Shown piece after piece: positions 55,860 to 64,000 of a stretch of 64,000 nucleotides of DNA. Origin of the DNA: Burkholderiales bacterium. GTDB taxonomy: Bacteria; Pseudomonadota; Gammaproteobacteria; Burkholderiales; Burkholderiaceae_C. The DNA lies in contig JAIOOS010000022.1 in assembly GCA_021414305.1 (NCBI GenBank), positions 1 to 64,000 on the forward strand. Direction: 5' to 3'. Position numbers and translations under genes: made by a program. The notes under the pieces are model-generated. The model saw only the letters and a program-made list of their open reading frames with translations. It was not told where the DNA came from and made no database searches. Numbering within the stretch: the first letter of the stretch is position 1; each line of letters begins with the position of its first letter.

Positions 55860-57098
55860 ATGAGCGCCGTCTCCCTTGCCGACTCCCGCCAGGCCTGGAT
55901 CCGCCTGGTCGCCGCCCTGGCACTGATGACGATCGGCAGCGGCGCGATGTACGTCGTCTCGGTCGTGCTGCCTTCGGTGCAGAAGGAATTCGGCGTCGCC
56001 CGCGCCGACGCTTCGCTGCCGTACACGCTGCTGCTGGTCGGCTTCGGCGTCGGCGGCATCTTCATGGGCCGCCTGGCCGACCGGCGCGGGATCATGCTGC
56101 CGATCCTGATCGGCGCGGCTGGCCTGGCCGTCGGCTTCGTCCTCGCCGGCCTGAGCGGCGGCATCCTCTCGTTCGCGATCGTGCACGGCGTGCTGCTCGG
56201 CCTCGTCGGCAGCTCGGCGACCTTCGCGCCGCTCGTCGCCGACACCTCGCTCTGGTTCGTCAAGCGGCGCGGCACCGCGGTCGCGATCTGCGCCAGCGGC
56301 AACTACCTCGCCGGCGCCGTCTGGCCGCCGATCGTCCAGCACTTCGTCGAGACGGTGGGCTGGCGCCAGACCTACATCGGCATGGGCATCTTCTGCGCCG
56401 TGACGATGCCGCTGCTGGCCCTCTTCATGCGCGCCCGGCCGCCGGCGCTGGTGGCGGAAGCGGCGAAGGCCGGCGCCGGGACGCCGTCGATGCGGCCGTT
56501 CGGCCTGTCGATGAACGGCGCGCAGGCGCTGCTCTGTGTCGCCGCCGTGGCCTGCTGCGTGGCGATGTCGATGCCGCAGGTGCACATCGTCGCCTACTGC
56601 GGCGACCTCGGCTACGGCGCGGCGCAGGGCGCGCGCATGCTCTCGCTGATGCTGGGCGCGGGCATCGTCAGCCGGCTCGCCTCGGGCGTGATCTGCGACC
56701 GCATCGGCGGCCTGCGCACGCTGCTGCTCGGCTCGGTGCTGCAGGGCGCGGCGCTGCTGCTCTTCCTGCCGTTCGACTCGCTCGCGTCGCTGTACGTGAT
56801 CTCGGCCCTCTTCGGCCTGTTCCAGGGCGGCATCGTGCCCGCCTACGCGATCATCGTCCGCGAGTACTTCCCGCCGGCCGAAGCCGGCGCGCGCGTCGGT
56901 ACCGTGCTGATGTTCAGCCTGTTCGGCATGGCGCTCGGTGGCTGGATGTCGGGCAAGGTGTTCGACCTGACCGGCTCGTATCACGCCGCCTTCCTCAACG
57001 GCCTGGCCTGGAACGCGTTCAACATCTCGATCGCCGTGTTCCTGCTGGCCCGCGCCAGCGGCTGGATCGGGCGAAGAGCCGTGCCCGCGACGACATGA
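55860..57098 (+). CDS. Major facilitator superfamily transporter
   Basis: The 412-residue protein has twelve hydrophobic segments and the MFS loop motif MGRLADRRGIMLPILIGA between helices 2 and 3. A weaker equivalent in the second half is ASGVICDRIGGLRTLLLG. The family moves small solutes with protons. Resemblance is closest to oxalate/formate- or monocarboxylate-type members, but the substrate is not fixed. Its stop overlaps the start of the DUF72 gene by four bases. Confidence 0.9.
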   Translation: MSAVSLADSRQAWIRLVAALALMTIGSGAMYVVSVVLPSVQKEFGVARADASLPYTLLLVGFGVGGIFMGRLADRRGIMLPILIGAAGLAVGFVLAGLSGGILSFAIVHGVLLGLVGSSATFAPLVADTSLWFVKRRGTAVAICASGNYLAGAVWPPIVQHFVETVGWRQTYIGMGIFCAVTMPLLALFMRARPPALVAEAAKAGAGTPSMRPFGLSMNGAQALLCVAAVACCVAMSMPQVHIVAYCGDLGYGAAQGARMLSLMLGAGIVSRLASGVICDRIGGLRTLLLGSVLQGAALLLFLPFDSLASLYVISALFGLFQGGIVPAYAIIVREYFPPAEAGARVGTVLMFSLFGMALGGWMSGKVFDLTGSYHAAFLNGLAWNAFNISIAVFLLARASGWIGRRAVPATT

Positions 57099-58003
57099 AC
57101 GTCCGGGTCGGCACCGCCTCCTGGACCGACAAGACGCTGATCGCCTGCGGCCGGTTCTACCCGCCGGGGGCCAAAACCGCGGAAGGCAGGCTGCGCTTCT
57201 ACGCCTCGCAATTTCCGATCGTCGAGGTCGATTCGAGCTACTACGCGATGCCGGCGCCGGCGACGGCGCAGCTCTGGGCCGAACGCACGCCCGAGGGCTT
57301 CGTCATGAACGTCAAGGCGTTTCGCCTGTTCACCGGCCACCAGACCGAGCCGCACGTGCTGCACAAGGACCTGCAGCTGGCGATGGGCGGATCGCTGCCG
57401 CCGCGCTTCTTCTATCGCGACCTGCCCTCGGAGCTGATCGATGAGTTGTGGAAGCGCTTCCGCGAATGCCTGCTGCCGCTGCGGGCCGCCGGCCGGCTCG
57501 GCCTGGTGCACTTCCAGTTTCCGCCCTGGGTCGTCGCTGGCGCGGCCGGACGCGCCCAGGTCGAGCACTGCGTGCAGCGCATGAGCGGCTTCGACCTCAG
57601 CGTCGAGTTCCGCCACGGCACCTGGTTCGAAGGCGCGGCGCAGCAGCGCGACACGCTTGGCTTCCTGCGCGAGCTCGGCGTCGCCCACACCGTGGTCGAC
57701 GGCCCGCAGGGCTTCTCGAACAGCGTGCCGGCGCTGTGGGAAGTTACCCACCCGCGCTACGCGCTGCTGCGCCTGCACGGCCGCAACCGCGCCACCTGGA
57801 ACGTCAAGGGCCAGACCTCCGCCTCCGACCGTTTCAACTACGACTATCCCGACGCGGAGCTGGCGGAGATGGTGCCGAGGATCGAGCGCCTGGCGCTGAC
57901 GGCGATGCAGACGCATGTGATCTTCAACAACAACATGGAAGACCAGGGCCAGCGCAACGCGCGCACCCTGACCGATCTGCTGGTCGCCGCGGGCCTGCGC
58001 TGA
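57095..58003 (+). CDS. DUF72 (YecE-like) protein
   Basis: The 302-residue cytosolic protein is a TIM-barrel-like DUF72 member. It begins VRVGTASWTDKTLIACGRFY and has the conserved FPIVEVDSSYYAMP, LGLVHFQFPPWV and LSVEFRHGTWF segments. It ends with THVIFNNNMEDQGQRNA, all hallmarks of the family. The biochemical role is not established. ATG 57095 overlaps the MFS stop (ATGA). Confidence 0.94.
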   Translation: MNVRVGTASWTDKTLIACGRFYPPGAKTAEGRLRFYASQFPIVEVDSSYYAMPAPATAQLWAERTPEGFVMNVKAFRLFTGHQTEPHVLHKDLQLAMGGSLPPRFFYRDLPSELIDELWKRFRECLLPLRAAGRLGLVHFQFPPWVVAGAAGRAQVEHCVQRMSGFDLSVEFRHGTWFEGAAQQRDTLGFLRELGVAHTVVDGPQGFSNSVPALWEVTHPRYALLRLHGRNRATWNVKGQTSASDRFNYDYPDAELAEMVPRIERLALTAMQTHVIFNNNMEDQGQRNARTLTDLLVAAGLR

Positions 58004-58113
58004 GGCGTTGGCCTACGCGGCCTCGGCCCCTGTGCTGGCAGGTTGGCGAAGCGGCGCTTTCGACAATCGTTCCAGAATCGAAGACCGTAGACACAACCCA
58101 GGGAGTAGCAACC

Positions 58114-58605
58114 ATGAGCCTGATCAGTTTCATCAAGGAAGCCGGGGAGAAGCTGTTCAAGCACCCCGAAGCCGCTCCCGCCGCCGCCGCGGCCGCCCAG
58201 CCCGACATCGCTGCGCTGAACGCCACCGCCGGCGCCGCGATCGAGAAGTACATCGCCTCGCAGGGCCTCAAGGCCGACGCCCTGAACGTCGGCTACGACG
58301 GCGCCACCCAGACCGTGACGGTCAGCGGCGTCGCCGCCGACCAGGCGACCAAGGAAAAGATCGTGCTGTGCTGCGGCAACGTCGCCGCGGTGAGCAAGGT
58401 CAACGACATGCTGACGGTGGCCGCGGCCGCCGAGCCCGAGTCGACCTACCGCACCGTCAAGTCGGGCGACACGCTGTCGAAGATCGCGAAGGAGGCGTAC
58501 GGCGACGCCAACGCGTACATGAAGATCTTCGAAGCCAACAAGCCGATGCTCTCGGATCCGAACAAGATCTATCCGGGGCAGATGCTGCGCATTCCAGCGG
58601 CCTGA
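58114..58605 (+). CDS. BON-LysM domain protein (YgaU/Kbp-like)
   Basis: The 163-residue protein has a BON domain (about 36-103, LKADALNVGYDGATQTVTVS) and a C-terminal LysM (about 112-161, YRTVKSGDTLSKIAKEAYG), with no signal peptide. This is the layout of E. coli Kbp (YgaU), a cytosolic potassium-binding protein made under osmotic stress. Two adjacent Cys (LCCGN) lie in the BON domain. GGGAG precedes ATG 58114. Confidence 0.92.
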   Translation: MSLISFIKEAGEKLFKHPEAAPAAAAAAQPDIAALNATAGAAIEKYIASQGLKADALNVGYDGATQTVTVSGVAADQATKEKIVLCCGNVAAVSKVNDMLTVAAAAEPESTYRTVKSGDTLSKIAKEAYGDANAYMKIFEANKPMLSDPNKIYPGQMLRIPAA

Positions 58606-58612
58606 GGGCGCG

Positions 58613-59716
58613 ATGGGCGAGGTCGCCAGGGTCGCCGCCAAGTCGACGCGCGGCACGCCCGCCCAGTGGCGGCAGCTCGTCAAGGGTGCCGGGGCCGCCT
58701 GGATCGACGACTACGCGCCGAGCATGGGCGCGGCGCTCTCGTACTACACCGTCTTCTCGCTCGCCCCGCTGCTCCTGATGGTGATCTCCATCGCCGGCCT
58801 GGTGTTCGGCGAGGAGGCGGCGCGTGGCGAGATCTTCGGCCAGCTGCACCAGCTCATGGGCGCCGACGCCGCCAAGGCGATCGAGGGGCTGCTCTCGAGC
58901 GTCAACAAGCCGGCCGAGGGCACCGTCGCGACGCTGCTCGGCGTCGGCCTGCTACTGGTCGGCGCGACCACGGTCTTCGGCGAACTGCAGGACTCGCTCG
59001 ACAGGATCTGGCGCGCGCCGGCGCGCGAACGCTCGGCCGGCTGGTGGAACCTGCTGCGTACGCGGCTGCTGTCGTTCGGCATGATCCTCGGCATCGCCTT
59101 CCTGCTGATGGTCTCGCTCGTGCTCGGCGCGATGATCTCGGCGTTCGGCAAGTGGTGGGGCGGCTACTTTCCCGGCTGGGAAGTGCTGGCGCAGGGGGTG
59201 AACCTGCTGATCGGCTTCCTCCTCGCTGCCGGCGTGTTCGCCATGATCTACAAGCTGATGCCGCGGGTGAGCGTGCGCTGGCACGACGTCTGGCTGGGCG
59301 CGGTGGTGACCGCGCTGCTCTTCACGGTCGGCAAGTTCCTGATCGGCCTGTACATCGGCAAGAGCGGCATCGCCTCGGGCTTCGGCGCCGCCGGCTCGCT
59401 GATCGTCGTCTTCGTCTGGGTCTACTACTCGGCGCAGATCTTCCTGATGGGCGCGGAGTTCACGTGGGTGTACGCGCGAACCTTCGGCTCGATGCGCAGC
59501 CTCGACGAAGCGGCGACGGAAGAGGTGGCTCCGGACCTGCCTTCGCGCAGCGAGGATCTGCCGCCGGCCCCGCCCGCGCCGCCGCCGCTGACGCAGGTGC
59601 GCATCGCGCGCCGGCCGCGGCGAACGACCGAGCCGGCATGGCGCAAGCTCGGCATCGGCGTGGCCGCCGGCGTGGCGCTGCGCTACCTCGTGCCGCGGCT
59701 GCTTCGACGCCGCTAG
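58613..59716 (+). CDS. YihY/BrkB-family inner-membrane protein
   Basis: The 367-residue protein has six membrane helices and the family segments ALSYYTVFSLAPLLLMVISI, ATTVFGELQDSLDRIW, and GAAGSLIVVFVWVYYSAQIF followed by LMGAEFTWVYA. A variable Pro/Arg-rich C-terminal tail (about 300-367) follows. The family is widely conserved; earlier links to ribonuclease BN or serum resistance are doubtful and function is unsettled. It starts seven bases after the LysM gene, so the two are cotranscribed. Confidence 0.93.
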   Translation: MGEVARVAAKSTRGTPAQWRQLVKGAGAAWIDDYAPSMGAALSYYTVFSLAPLLLMVISIAGLVFGEEAARGEIFGQLHQLMGADAAKAIEGLLSSVNKPAEGTVATLLGVGLLLVGATTVFGELQDSLDRIWRAPARERSAGWWNLLRTRLLSFGMILGIAFLLMVSLVLGAMISAFGKWWGGYFPGWEVLAQGVNLLIGFLLAAGVFAMIYKLMPRVSVRWHDVWLGAVVTALLFTVGKFLIGLYIGKSGIASGFGAAGSLIVVFVWVYYSAQIFLMGAEFTWVYARTFGSMRSLDEAATEEVAPDLPSRSEDLPPAPPAPPPLTQVRIARRPRRTTEPAWRKLGIGVAAGVALRYLVPRLLRRR

Positions 59717-59752
59717 GAAAGCAACGCCGGGACGGCCGTCCGGCCGCGGCCC

Positions 59753-61603
59753 TCAGCGGACCGTGCGCAACCCCATCCAGCGCTCGAGCGCGGCGGCCAG
59801 ACGCGCCATGCTGACCGGCTTGGTCATGTAGTCGTCCATGCCCGATTCGAGGCAGCGCTCGCGGTCGCCGGCCAGCGCGTCCGCGGTGAGGGCGACGATC
59901 GGCGTGTGCAGGCCGCGCGTCACTCCGTCTTCACGGATCAGGCGGGTCGCTTCGTAGCCGTCCATCACCGGCATGTGGCAGTCCATGAAGATGAGGTCGT
60001 AGCGGGTGCCAGCGGCCGCGGCGCGGGCGGCGTCGCCGTCGGCCACCACGTCGACCACGCAGCCGAGATTCTTCAGCATTTCCTCGACCACCATCTGGTT
60101 GACGGCGTCGTCTTCGGCGAGCAGCACGCGCGCCGAGACGCTGCGGTCCGGGCCGGTGGCGGGCTCGCTCGGCCCTTCGGCCTGCGCCAGCTTCTTCAGG
60201 ACGAGCTCGACCCAGAACACCGATCCCTCGCCGAGCCGGCTTTCCACGCCGACCGACCCGCCCATGAGCTGGGCGAGCTCCTTGACGATGGCCAGGCCCA
60301 GGCCGCTGCCGCCGTGCCGCCGCGTGCTCGAGGCGTCGACCTGGGTGAAGGCGTCGAACACCGAATCGAGGTTGTCCTTGGCGATGCCGATGCCGGTGTC
60401 GCGCACCTCGAAGCGCAGGCGCATCTCGTCGCGCCGGTCGTCGAGCACCGTCACGTCGAGCTCGACCCTGCCGCCCTCGGTGAACTTGACCGCGTTGTGC
60501 AGCATGTTCACCAGCAGCTGGCGCAGGCGCACCGGATCGGCCTCCATGCGTTGCGGCACGTCGGGCGAGACGGTGCAGCTCAGCGTGATCGGCTTGTCGC
60601 GCGCGCTCGCCGCCATCAGGTCGACCGCTTCGGTGACGAGGCCGCGCAGGTCGATGCCCGCGGCGTGGATCGCGAACTTGCCCGCCTCGATGCGCGACAG
60701 GTCGAGCACGTCGTCGATCAGGACGAGCAGCGCCGAGGCCGAACGGTGCGCCACTTCGGCGTAGCGCTTCTGCGCCGGCGCGAGCTGGGTGCCGAGCAGC
60801 AGCTCGGTGGTGCCGAGGATGCCGTTCATCGGCGTGCGGATCTCGTGGCTGACGACGGCGAGAAACTGCGACTTCGCCACGCTCGCCTGCTCGGCCTGCC
60901 GGCGCGCCAGGTCGAGCTCGCGCGCCTGCGCCTGCAGCACGCCCGTCTTCTGCTCCAGCGTCTCGACGAGCTCGCGGGCCGTCCGGATGGCCTGCTGCAT
61001 GCGGTTGCGCAGGCGCTCGATCACCGAGCCGGTGAACGCGAGGTAGGCGCCGAGCAGGTACATGACCGCCGCGAGGCCGAGCCGCTCCATCCAGTGCGTG
61101 TTGGCCGGCTCGAACACCGACACCCACGCCGAATAGCCGAGGTAGGCGGCGAGCACGACGTGGTTGAAGTAGAAGGCCCGGCGAAAGCCGAAGCCGACCT
61201 GGTCGGCCACGCGGATCAGCAGCAGGTAGGCGAAGAACAGGTGGCTCTGCTCGAGGTGGTTCAGGTTCGGCAGCCAGACCAGCACGTCGAGGTGCAGGAA
61301 CACGAAGCTCAGGTCGATGCGGCCGGTGCGGCCGTGGGCGAAGCGCAGGACGAGCCAGCTGATCGCCGCGTAGCCCAGGTTGATCAGGAGCAGCAGCGAG
61401 AGGGAAGGCTGGGGAAAGGCGATGCCGGCGCGCAGGTCGTGCAGCACGGCGATGACGCACAGGATCGCGAAGCCGATGGCGCGGATGACCGGCATCTGGA
61501 TCGTGTGGATGCGGCGCGCGCTCGCCGCCCGGCGCAAGGCAAGCAGCGCCGGATCCAGGGTGAAGTTGGCGTCGATTTCCGATGCCGGGTCGGTGGCGTT
61601 CAC
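59753..61603 (-). CDS. Hybrid sensor histidine kinase/response regulator
   Basis: The 616-residue protein has about six membrane helices (40-195) with no large periplasmic loop, then a short coiled coil. The HisKA domain has H253 ([12 protein letters not shown]), the ATPase has the N box near N370 ([11 protein letters not shown]) and G boxes RDTGIGI and GGSGLGL, and a C-terminal receiver has phospho-acceptor D541 ([16 protein letters not shown]). It signals through a phosphorelay to an unlinked partner; no regulator or Hpt is adjacent. GTG 61603 was chosen; an in-frame TTG at 61696 would add 31 residues. Confidence 0.93.
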   Translation of the reverse strand: MNATDPASEIDANFTLDPALLALRRAASARRIHTIQMPVIRAIGFAILCVIAVLHDLRAGIAFPQPSLSLLLLINLGYAAISWLVLRFAHGRTGRIDLSFVFLHLDVLVWLPNLNHLEQSHLFFAYLLLIRVADQVGFGFRRAFYFNHVVLAAYLGYSAWVSVFEPANTHWMERLGLAAVMYLLGAYLAFTGSVIERLRNRMQQAIRTARELVETLEQKTGVLQAQARELDLARRQAEQASVAKSQFLAVVSHEIRTPMNGILGTTELLLGTQLAPAQKRYAEVAHRSASALLVLIDDVLDLSRIEAGKFAIHAAGIDLRGLVTEAVDLMAASARDKPITLSCTVSPDVPQRMEADPVRLRQLLVNMLHNAVKFTEGGRVELDVTVLDDRRDEMRLRFEVRDTGIGIAKDNLDSVFDAFTQVDASSTRRHGGSGLGLAIVKELAQLMGGSVGVESRLGEGSVFWVELVLKKLAQAEGPSEPATGPDRSVSARVLLAEDDAVNQMVVEEMLKNLGCVVDVVADGDAARAAAAGTRYDLIFMDCHMPVMDGYEATRLIREDGVTRGLHTPIVALTADALAGDRERCLESGMDDYMTKPVSMARLAAALERWMGLRTVR

Positions 61604-61780
61604 GTCGGGCCCTGCGGGATCGAGGTGAACGATGGTGGACTCTTTGTCAGTTGCGGACAATCGCGCATCGGCGGGGGGCGCGAGGCAAGCTTGCAATCGC
61701 AGCCGGCGATGAGTACCCTGCGCCCCGGGGTAAGGACCCCGTCGACAGGTCTCTTCGGATCTGCGTCACGAAAGAAGCCC

Positions 61781-62086
61781 ATGCAAACCCGCCGCAAGTT
61801 CATCCAGATCGTTCCCGTCGCCGGAGCCGCGCTGCTCATCGGTCCAGTGGCCCGGGCCCAGGCCCAGGTCGGAGAAAAGGATCCCCAGGCCGTGGCGCTG
61901 GGCTACGTGAGCGATGCCACCAAGGCCGACAAGGCCAAGTACAAGAACTACGCCGCCGGACAGACCTGCGCGAACTGCGCGCTGTACCAGGGCAAGGCGA
62001 CCGACGCGGCAGGCCCCTGCCCGCTGTTCGCGGGCAAGGTGGTCGCCGGCAAGGGATGGTGCAGCGCCTGGGCCAAGAAGGCCTGA
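61781..62086 (+). CDS. High-potential iron-sulfur protein (HiPIP)
   Basis: The 101-residue precursor has a Tat signal (RRKFIQIVPVAGAALLIG). The mature domain has four cluster Cys: C63 and C66 (TCANCALYQG), C80 (GPCPLF) and C94 (GWCSAW), in the HiPIP pattern C-x2-C-x13-C-x13-C. These small periplasmic 4Fe-4S proteins carry single electrons, for example to photosynthetic reaction centres, cytochrome oxidases or other reductases. It is divergent from the histidine kinase and followed 38 bases later by a small exported protein. Confidence 0.95.
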   Translation: MQTRRKFIQIVPVAGAALLIGPVARAQAQVGEKDPQAVALGYVSDATKADKAKYKNYAAGQTCANCALYQGKATDAAGPCPLFAGKVVAGKGWCSAWAKKA

Positions 62087-62124
62087 CGCAGCCGAACGAC
62101 GAACCCCGCAGCCAGGAGCTCCCG

Positions 62125-62448
62125 ATGTCGCGCACGATCCTCGCCCTGCTGACTTCCGCCCTGGTCGGGCTGCCGCTCGCCGCCGCGGCGCAGGCGACCA
62201 CCCCCGCCGAGCAGCAACGGCACGATGCCGCGATGGCGAAGTGGAAGTCGATGTCGCCTGAAGAGCAGGCGGCGGCCAAGGAAAAAGCCAGGGCGAAGTG
62301 GGACGCGAAGAGCCCGGAAGAGCAGGCGGCGGCGAAGCAGCGCTTCGCTGAACGGCACCCTGGCGGCGCCGGCAGGCGAGGCGCTGCGGCCCCGCCTGCG
62401 CCGGCGGCGCCCGCCGCGGCGTCGGCACCGGCCGCCCCCGGCAAGTAG
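62125..62448 (+). CDS. Small exported protein with Ala/Lys/Glu-rich helical repeats
   Basis: The 107-residue protein has a signal peptide (about 1-22, ending AAAAQ). The mature region has two similar helical repeats (MSPEEQAAAKEKARAKWDAK and SPEEQAAAKQRFAERHP), resembling the DUF3106-type periplasmic proteins, and a Pro/Ala tail. An AGGAG site precedes ATG 62125. It probably shares a transcript with the HiPIP gene; function is unknown. Confidence 0.78.
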   Translation: MSRTILALLTSALVGLPLAAAAQATTPAEQQRHDAAMAKWKSMSPEEQAAAKEKARAKWDAKSPEEQAAAKQRFAERHPGGAGRRGAAAPPAPAAPAAASAPAAPGK

Positions 62449-62567
62449 TTCCGTTCCGGGATGGCCCGGCGAACGCCACTGGCTGATCTCCGACCTGAAC
62501 GAGGCGGACTTCCAGGCCCTGGTGTGGGCGGTGAAGCAGCAGGAGTTAGAGAGGCGGCCGCTTTCGC

Positions 62568-63665
62568 CTAGTGCGCGGTGTCGGCCGACGCCGCCTTCGC
62601 GGCCGGCGCGCCGACCACACCCGGCACGTAGCGCACGAAGAAGGCCGCGATCCTGCGGTCGACCTCGGGCATCCGGCTGCGGTCGAAGCCGGGAGGATCG
62701 TTGAGCAGCTCGCCGGCGATGCCGTCGATGCCGGGCGGCAGCGGCGACAGCATGGAGCCATGGCCGGCGTCGGGCATGTCGGCGATCAATTCGCAGCTGC
62801 GGCATGCGCTTCGCACCGCACCGCCGTGAAAGCGCGTTGCCAGCCAGCGGTCCTTCTCGGCCAGCACCAGCGCCAGCGGCACGCGCGGCGCGGCCAGCGA
62901 CGACAGGTCGTAGTCGGCCGCCAGCGGCACCGCGGCCACCACCGCGGCGACGCGCGGGTCGAAATGCTCGTGCGGCCGGTCGTCGTCGAACCGCGACGCG
63001 ATCACCTTCACCGCCAGCCACTGCTTGAAGCCGTCGAGCGGGCCGCCGGTGAGATGGGTGAAGAGTCCCACGCAGGCCGGGAAGTCCTCGGCGATGTGGG
63101 CAGTGCAGTGCCGCGCGAAGCCGGCCGGCGACCAGCGGCCGCCGGCCAGCGTCAGCGCCGTGTGGCCGCCGGCCGACATGCCGTAGACGCCCACCCGGTC
63201 GAGCTGCAGCAGCGGCGCGAAGCGCGGGTCGCGGCCGATCGCATCGATGGCGCGCGACACCTCGGCCGGCCGGCGCGCCCAGCTCTCGGGACCGGGCGTG
63301 CTGTCGTCGCGGTAGTTGTCGGCACGGTGCTCGGGCATCGCCACCACGTAGCCCTCCTCGACCAGCGCCCGGGCCAGGTCGGAATGGACCCAGGGCGAGC
63401 CGCCCGAGCCGTGCGAGATCACGACCAGCCGGCCGTTGCCGCGCTGCACTGGCGCGTCGACGGCGAGCCGCAGCGTCATGCGGCCGCGCCGCACCGGTTG
63501 TTCCTGCGCCTCGCTCGGGTAGTAGACGGTGACCGGACCGTCTTCGCCGCGGGCTGGCAGCGCCGTCTGGCCGAGCGTGGCCGACCAGGCCGTCTGCGCG
63601 ATGGCGCCGGTGATCGCCAGCACGCAGGCGCCCAGCGCGGCCCGGAAAGGGATGGAAAGGCTCAT
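62568..63665 (-). CDS. Exported alpha/beta hydrolase (PAF-acetylhydrolase/dienelactone hydrolase-like)
   Basis: The 365-residue protein has a signal peptide (about 1-28). The early motif LVVISHGSGGSPWVHSDLAR is the oxyanion loop, the nucleophile is Ser in VGVYGMSAGGHTALTLAG, and the likely His is in MPDAGHGSMLSPLPPG. A Cys pair (RSACRSCELIAD) may form a disulfide. The group includes platelet-activating-factor acetylhydrolase-like and polyester or lipid esterases; the substrate is unknown. ATG 63665 was preferred because GGAG lies 10 bases upstream; a GTG eight codons earlier is in frame. Confidence 0.85.
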   Translation of the reverse strand: MSLSIPFRAALGACVLAITGAIAQTAWSATLGQTALPARGEDGPVTVYYPSEAQEQPVRRGRMTLRLAVDAPVQRGNGRLVVISHGSGGSPWVHSDLARALVEEGYVVAMPEHRADNYRDDSTPGPESWARRPAEVSRAIDAIGRDPRFAPLLQLDRVGVYGMSAGGHTALTLAGGRWSPAGFARHCTAHIAEDFPACVGLFTHLTGGPLDGFKQWLAVKVIASRFDDDRPHEHFDPRVAAVVAAVPLAADYDLSSLAAPRVPLALVLAEKDRWLATRFHGGAVRSACRSCELIADMPDAGHGSMLSPLPPGIDGIAGELLNDPPGFDRSRMPEVDRRIAAFFVRYVPGVVGAPAAKAASADTAH

Positions 63666-63774
63666 GAATCGTCTCCGCATCGGTGGCACCTTGCCCCCGG
63701 TGCGGCGACGATCGGCGAGCGCCAGCGCAATGTCTCGCCGACAACTGCAAGGCGTCGCTTTCGGCTGGTCGATT

Positions 63775-64000
63775 TCAGGAATCGGCGATGTTTTCCTTGC
63801 GAAACTCGCTCGGCGTCAGCCCGGTCAGGGCCTTGAAGGCGCGGTTGAAGGGGCCGATCGACTGAAAGCCGGAGGTCAGCGCGATGGTCAGCACCGGCAG
63901 ATCGCGCCGCGCCGGATCGGCCAGCGCGGCCTTGGCCTCGTCCAGTCGCAGGCCGTTGACGTAGGCGCTGAAGTTGCGATGCCCGAGGCGCTGGTTGATG
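63775..64000 (-). CDS. AraC-family transcriptional regulator, C-terminal fragment (cut by window edge)
   Basis: The frame entering from the right edge encodes about 75 residues of an AraC-type helix-turn-helix pair: INQRLGHRNFSAYVNGLRLD, then TIALTSGFQSIGPFNRAFKA and LTGLTPSEFR. The TGA is at 63775-63777. The sensing N-terminus lies outside the window. It is on the same strand as the exported hydrolase and 109 bases upstream of it, so it may regulate that gene. Confidence 0.9.
   Translation of the reverse strand, partial: INQRLGHRNFSAYVNGLRLDEAKAALADPARRDLPVLTIALTSGFQSIGPFNRAFKALTGLTPSEFRKENIADS

Overview
The window is a high-GC, gene-dense stretch of a bacterial chromosome. The gene content points to a betaproteobacterium, most likely Burkholderiales. 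The grounds are a type IV pilin followed by a TfpZ-type accessory protein and a PglL/Wzy-like ligase, a HemP-TonB-ExbB-ExbD iron locus, a split proton-translocating transhydrogenase (PntAA/PntAB/PntB), a HiPIP with a Tat leader, and strong third-position GC that produces long antisense shadow reading frames. I see no prophage, integrase, transposase, CRISPR array, rRNA or confident tRNA. This looks like core chromosome with some lineage-specific inserts.

Layout. 1-3.5 kb: the tail of one pilin, a complete second pilin, TfpZ and a pilin/O-antigen ligase-type enzyme. 3.5-5.7 kb: MoaC (minus) and a BepA-like M48 metalloprotease (plus). 5.7-10 kb: two SAM methyltransferases (one FkbM family), a small unknown protein and a TPR/glycosyltransferase protein. 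10-21 kb: a 2001-residue bacterial alpha-2-macroglobulin, penicillin-binding protein 1C and a secreted M16 protease. 21.2-27.9 kb: an iron-uptake block (TonB, ExbB, ExbD, HemP, siderophore receptor, PiuC-type dioxygenase, PepSY protein, b561-type cytochrome) behind a Fur-box-like site. 28-30 kb: a Lys-rich SWIB protein, a periplasmic Cys-repeat protein and an HCCA-isomerase-like protein. 30-37.9 kb: UvrA, an ECF sigma/putative anti-sigma pair, RecQ and SSB. 37.9-42.4 kb: two c-type cytochromes coupled to a PaiB-type protein, then MnmA and a Nudix hydrolase. 42.4-45.3 kb: transhydrogenase, with pntB broken. 45.4-47.5 kb: an alpha/beta hydrolase coupled to an amidase. 47.5-54.3 kb: an AfsR/SARP-like regulator followed by four tightly packed genes for unknown, mostly exported proteins. 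54.4-64 kb: dienelactone hydrolase, MFS transporter, DUF72 protein, BON-LysM protein, YihY/BrkB membrane protein, hybrid histidine kinase, HiPIP, a second exported hydrolase and the end of an AraC-type regulator.

The most notable observations are as follows. (i) A palindromic two-module repeat occurs twice. One copy lies in frame inside uvrA and adds 31 residues; the other lies in front of pbpC, where it appears to supply both the Shine-Dalgarno sequence and a GTG start. (ii) pntB carries a short internal deletion that shifts the frame. (iii) The five-gene set at 47559-54259 (AfsR-like regulator, 63-residue peptide, two small exported proteins and a 964-residue probable lipoprotein) matches no system I recognise and is the best candidate here for something undescribed.

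Functional calls rest on motifs and overall resemblance to families recalled from memory. No database search was run.
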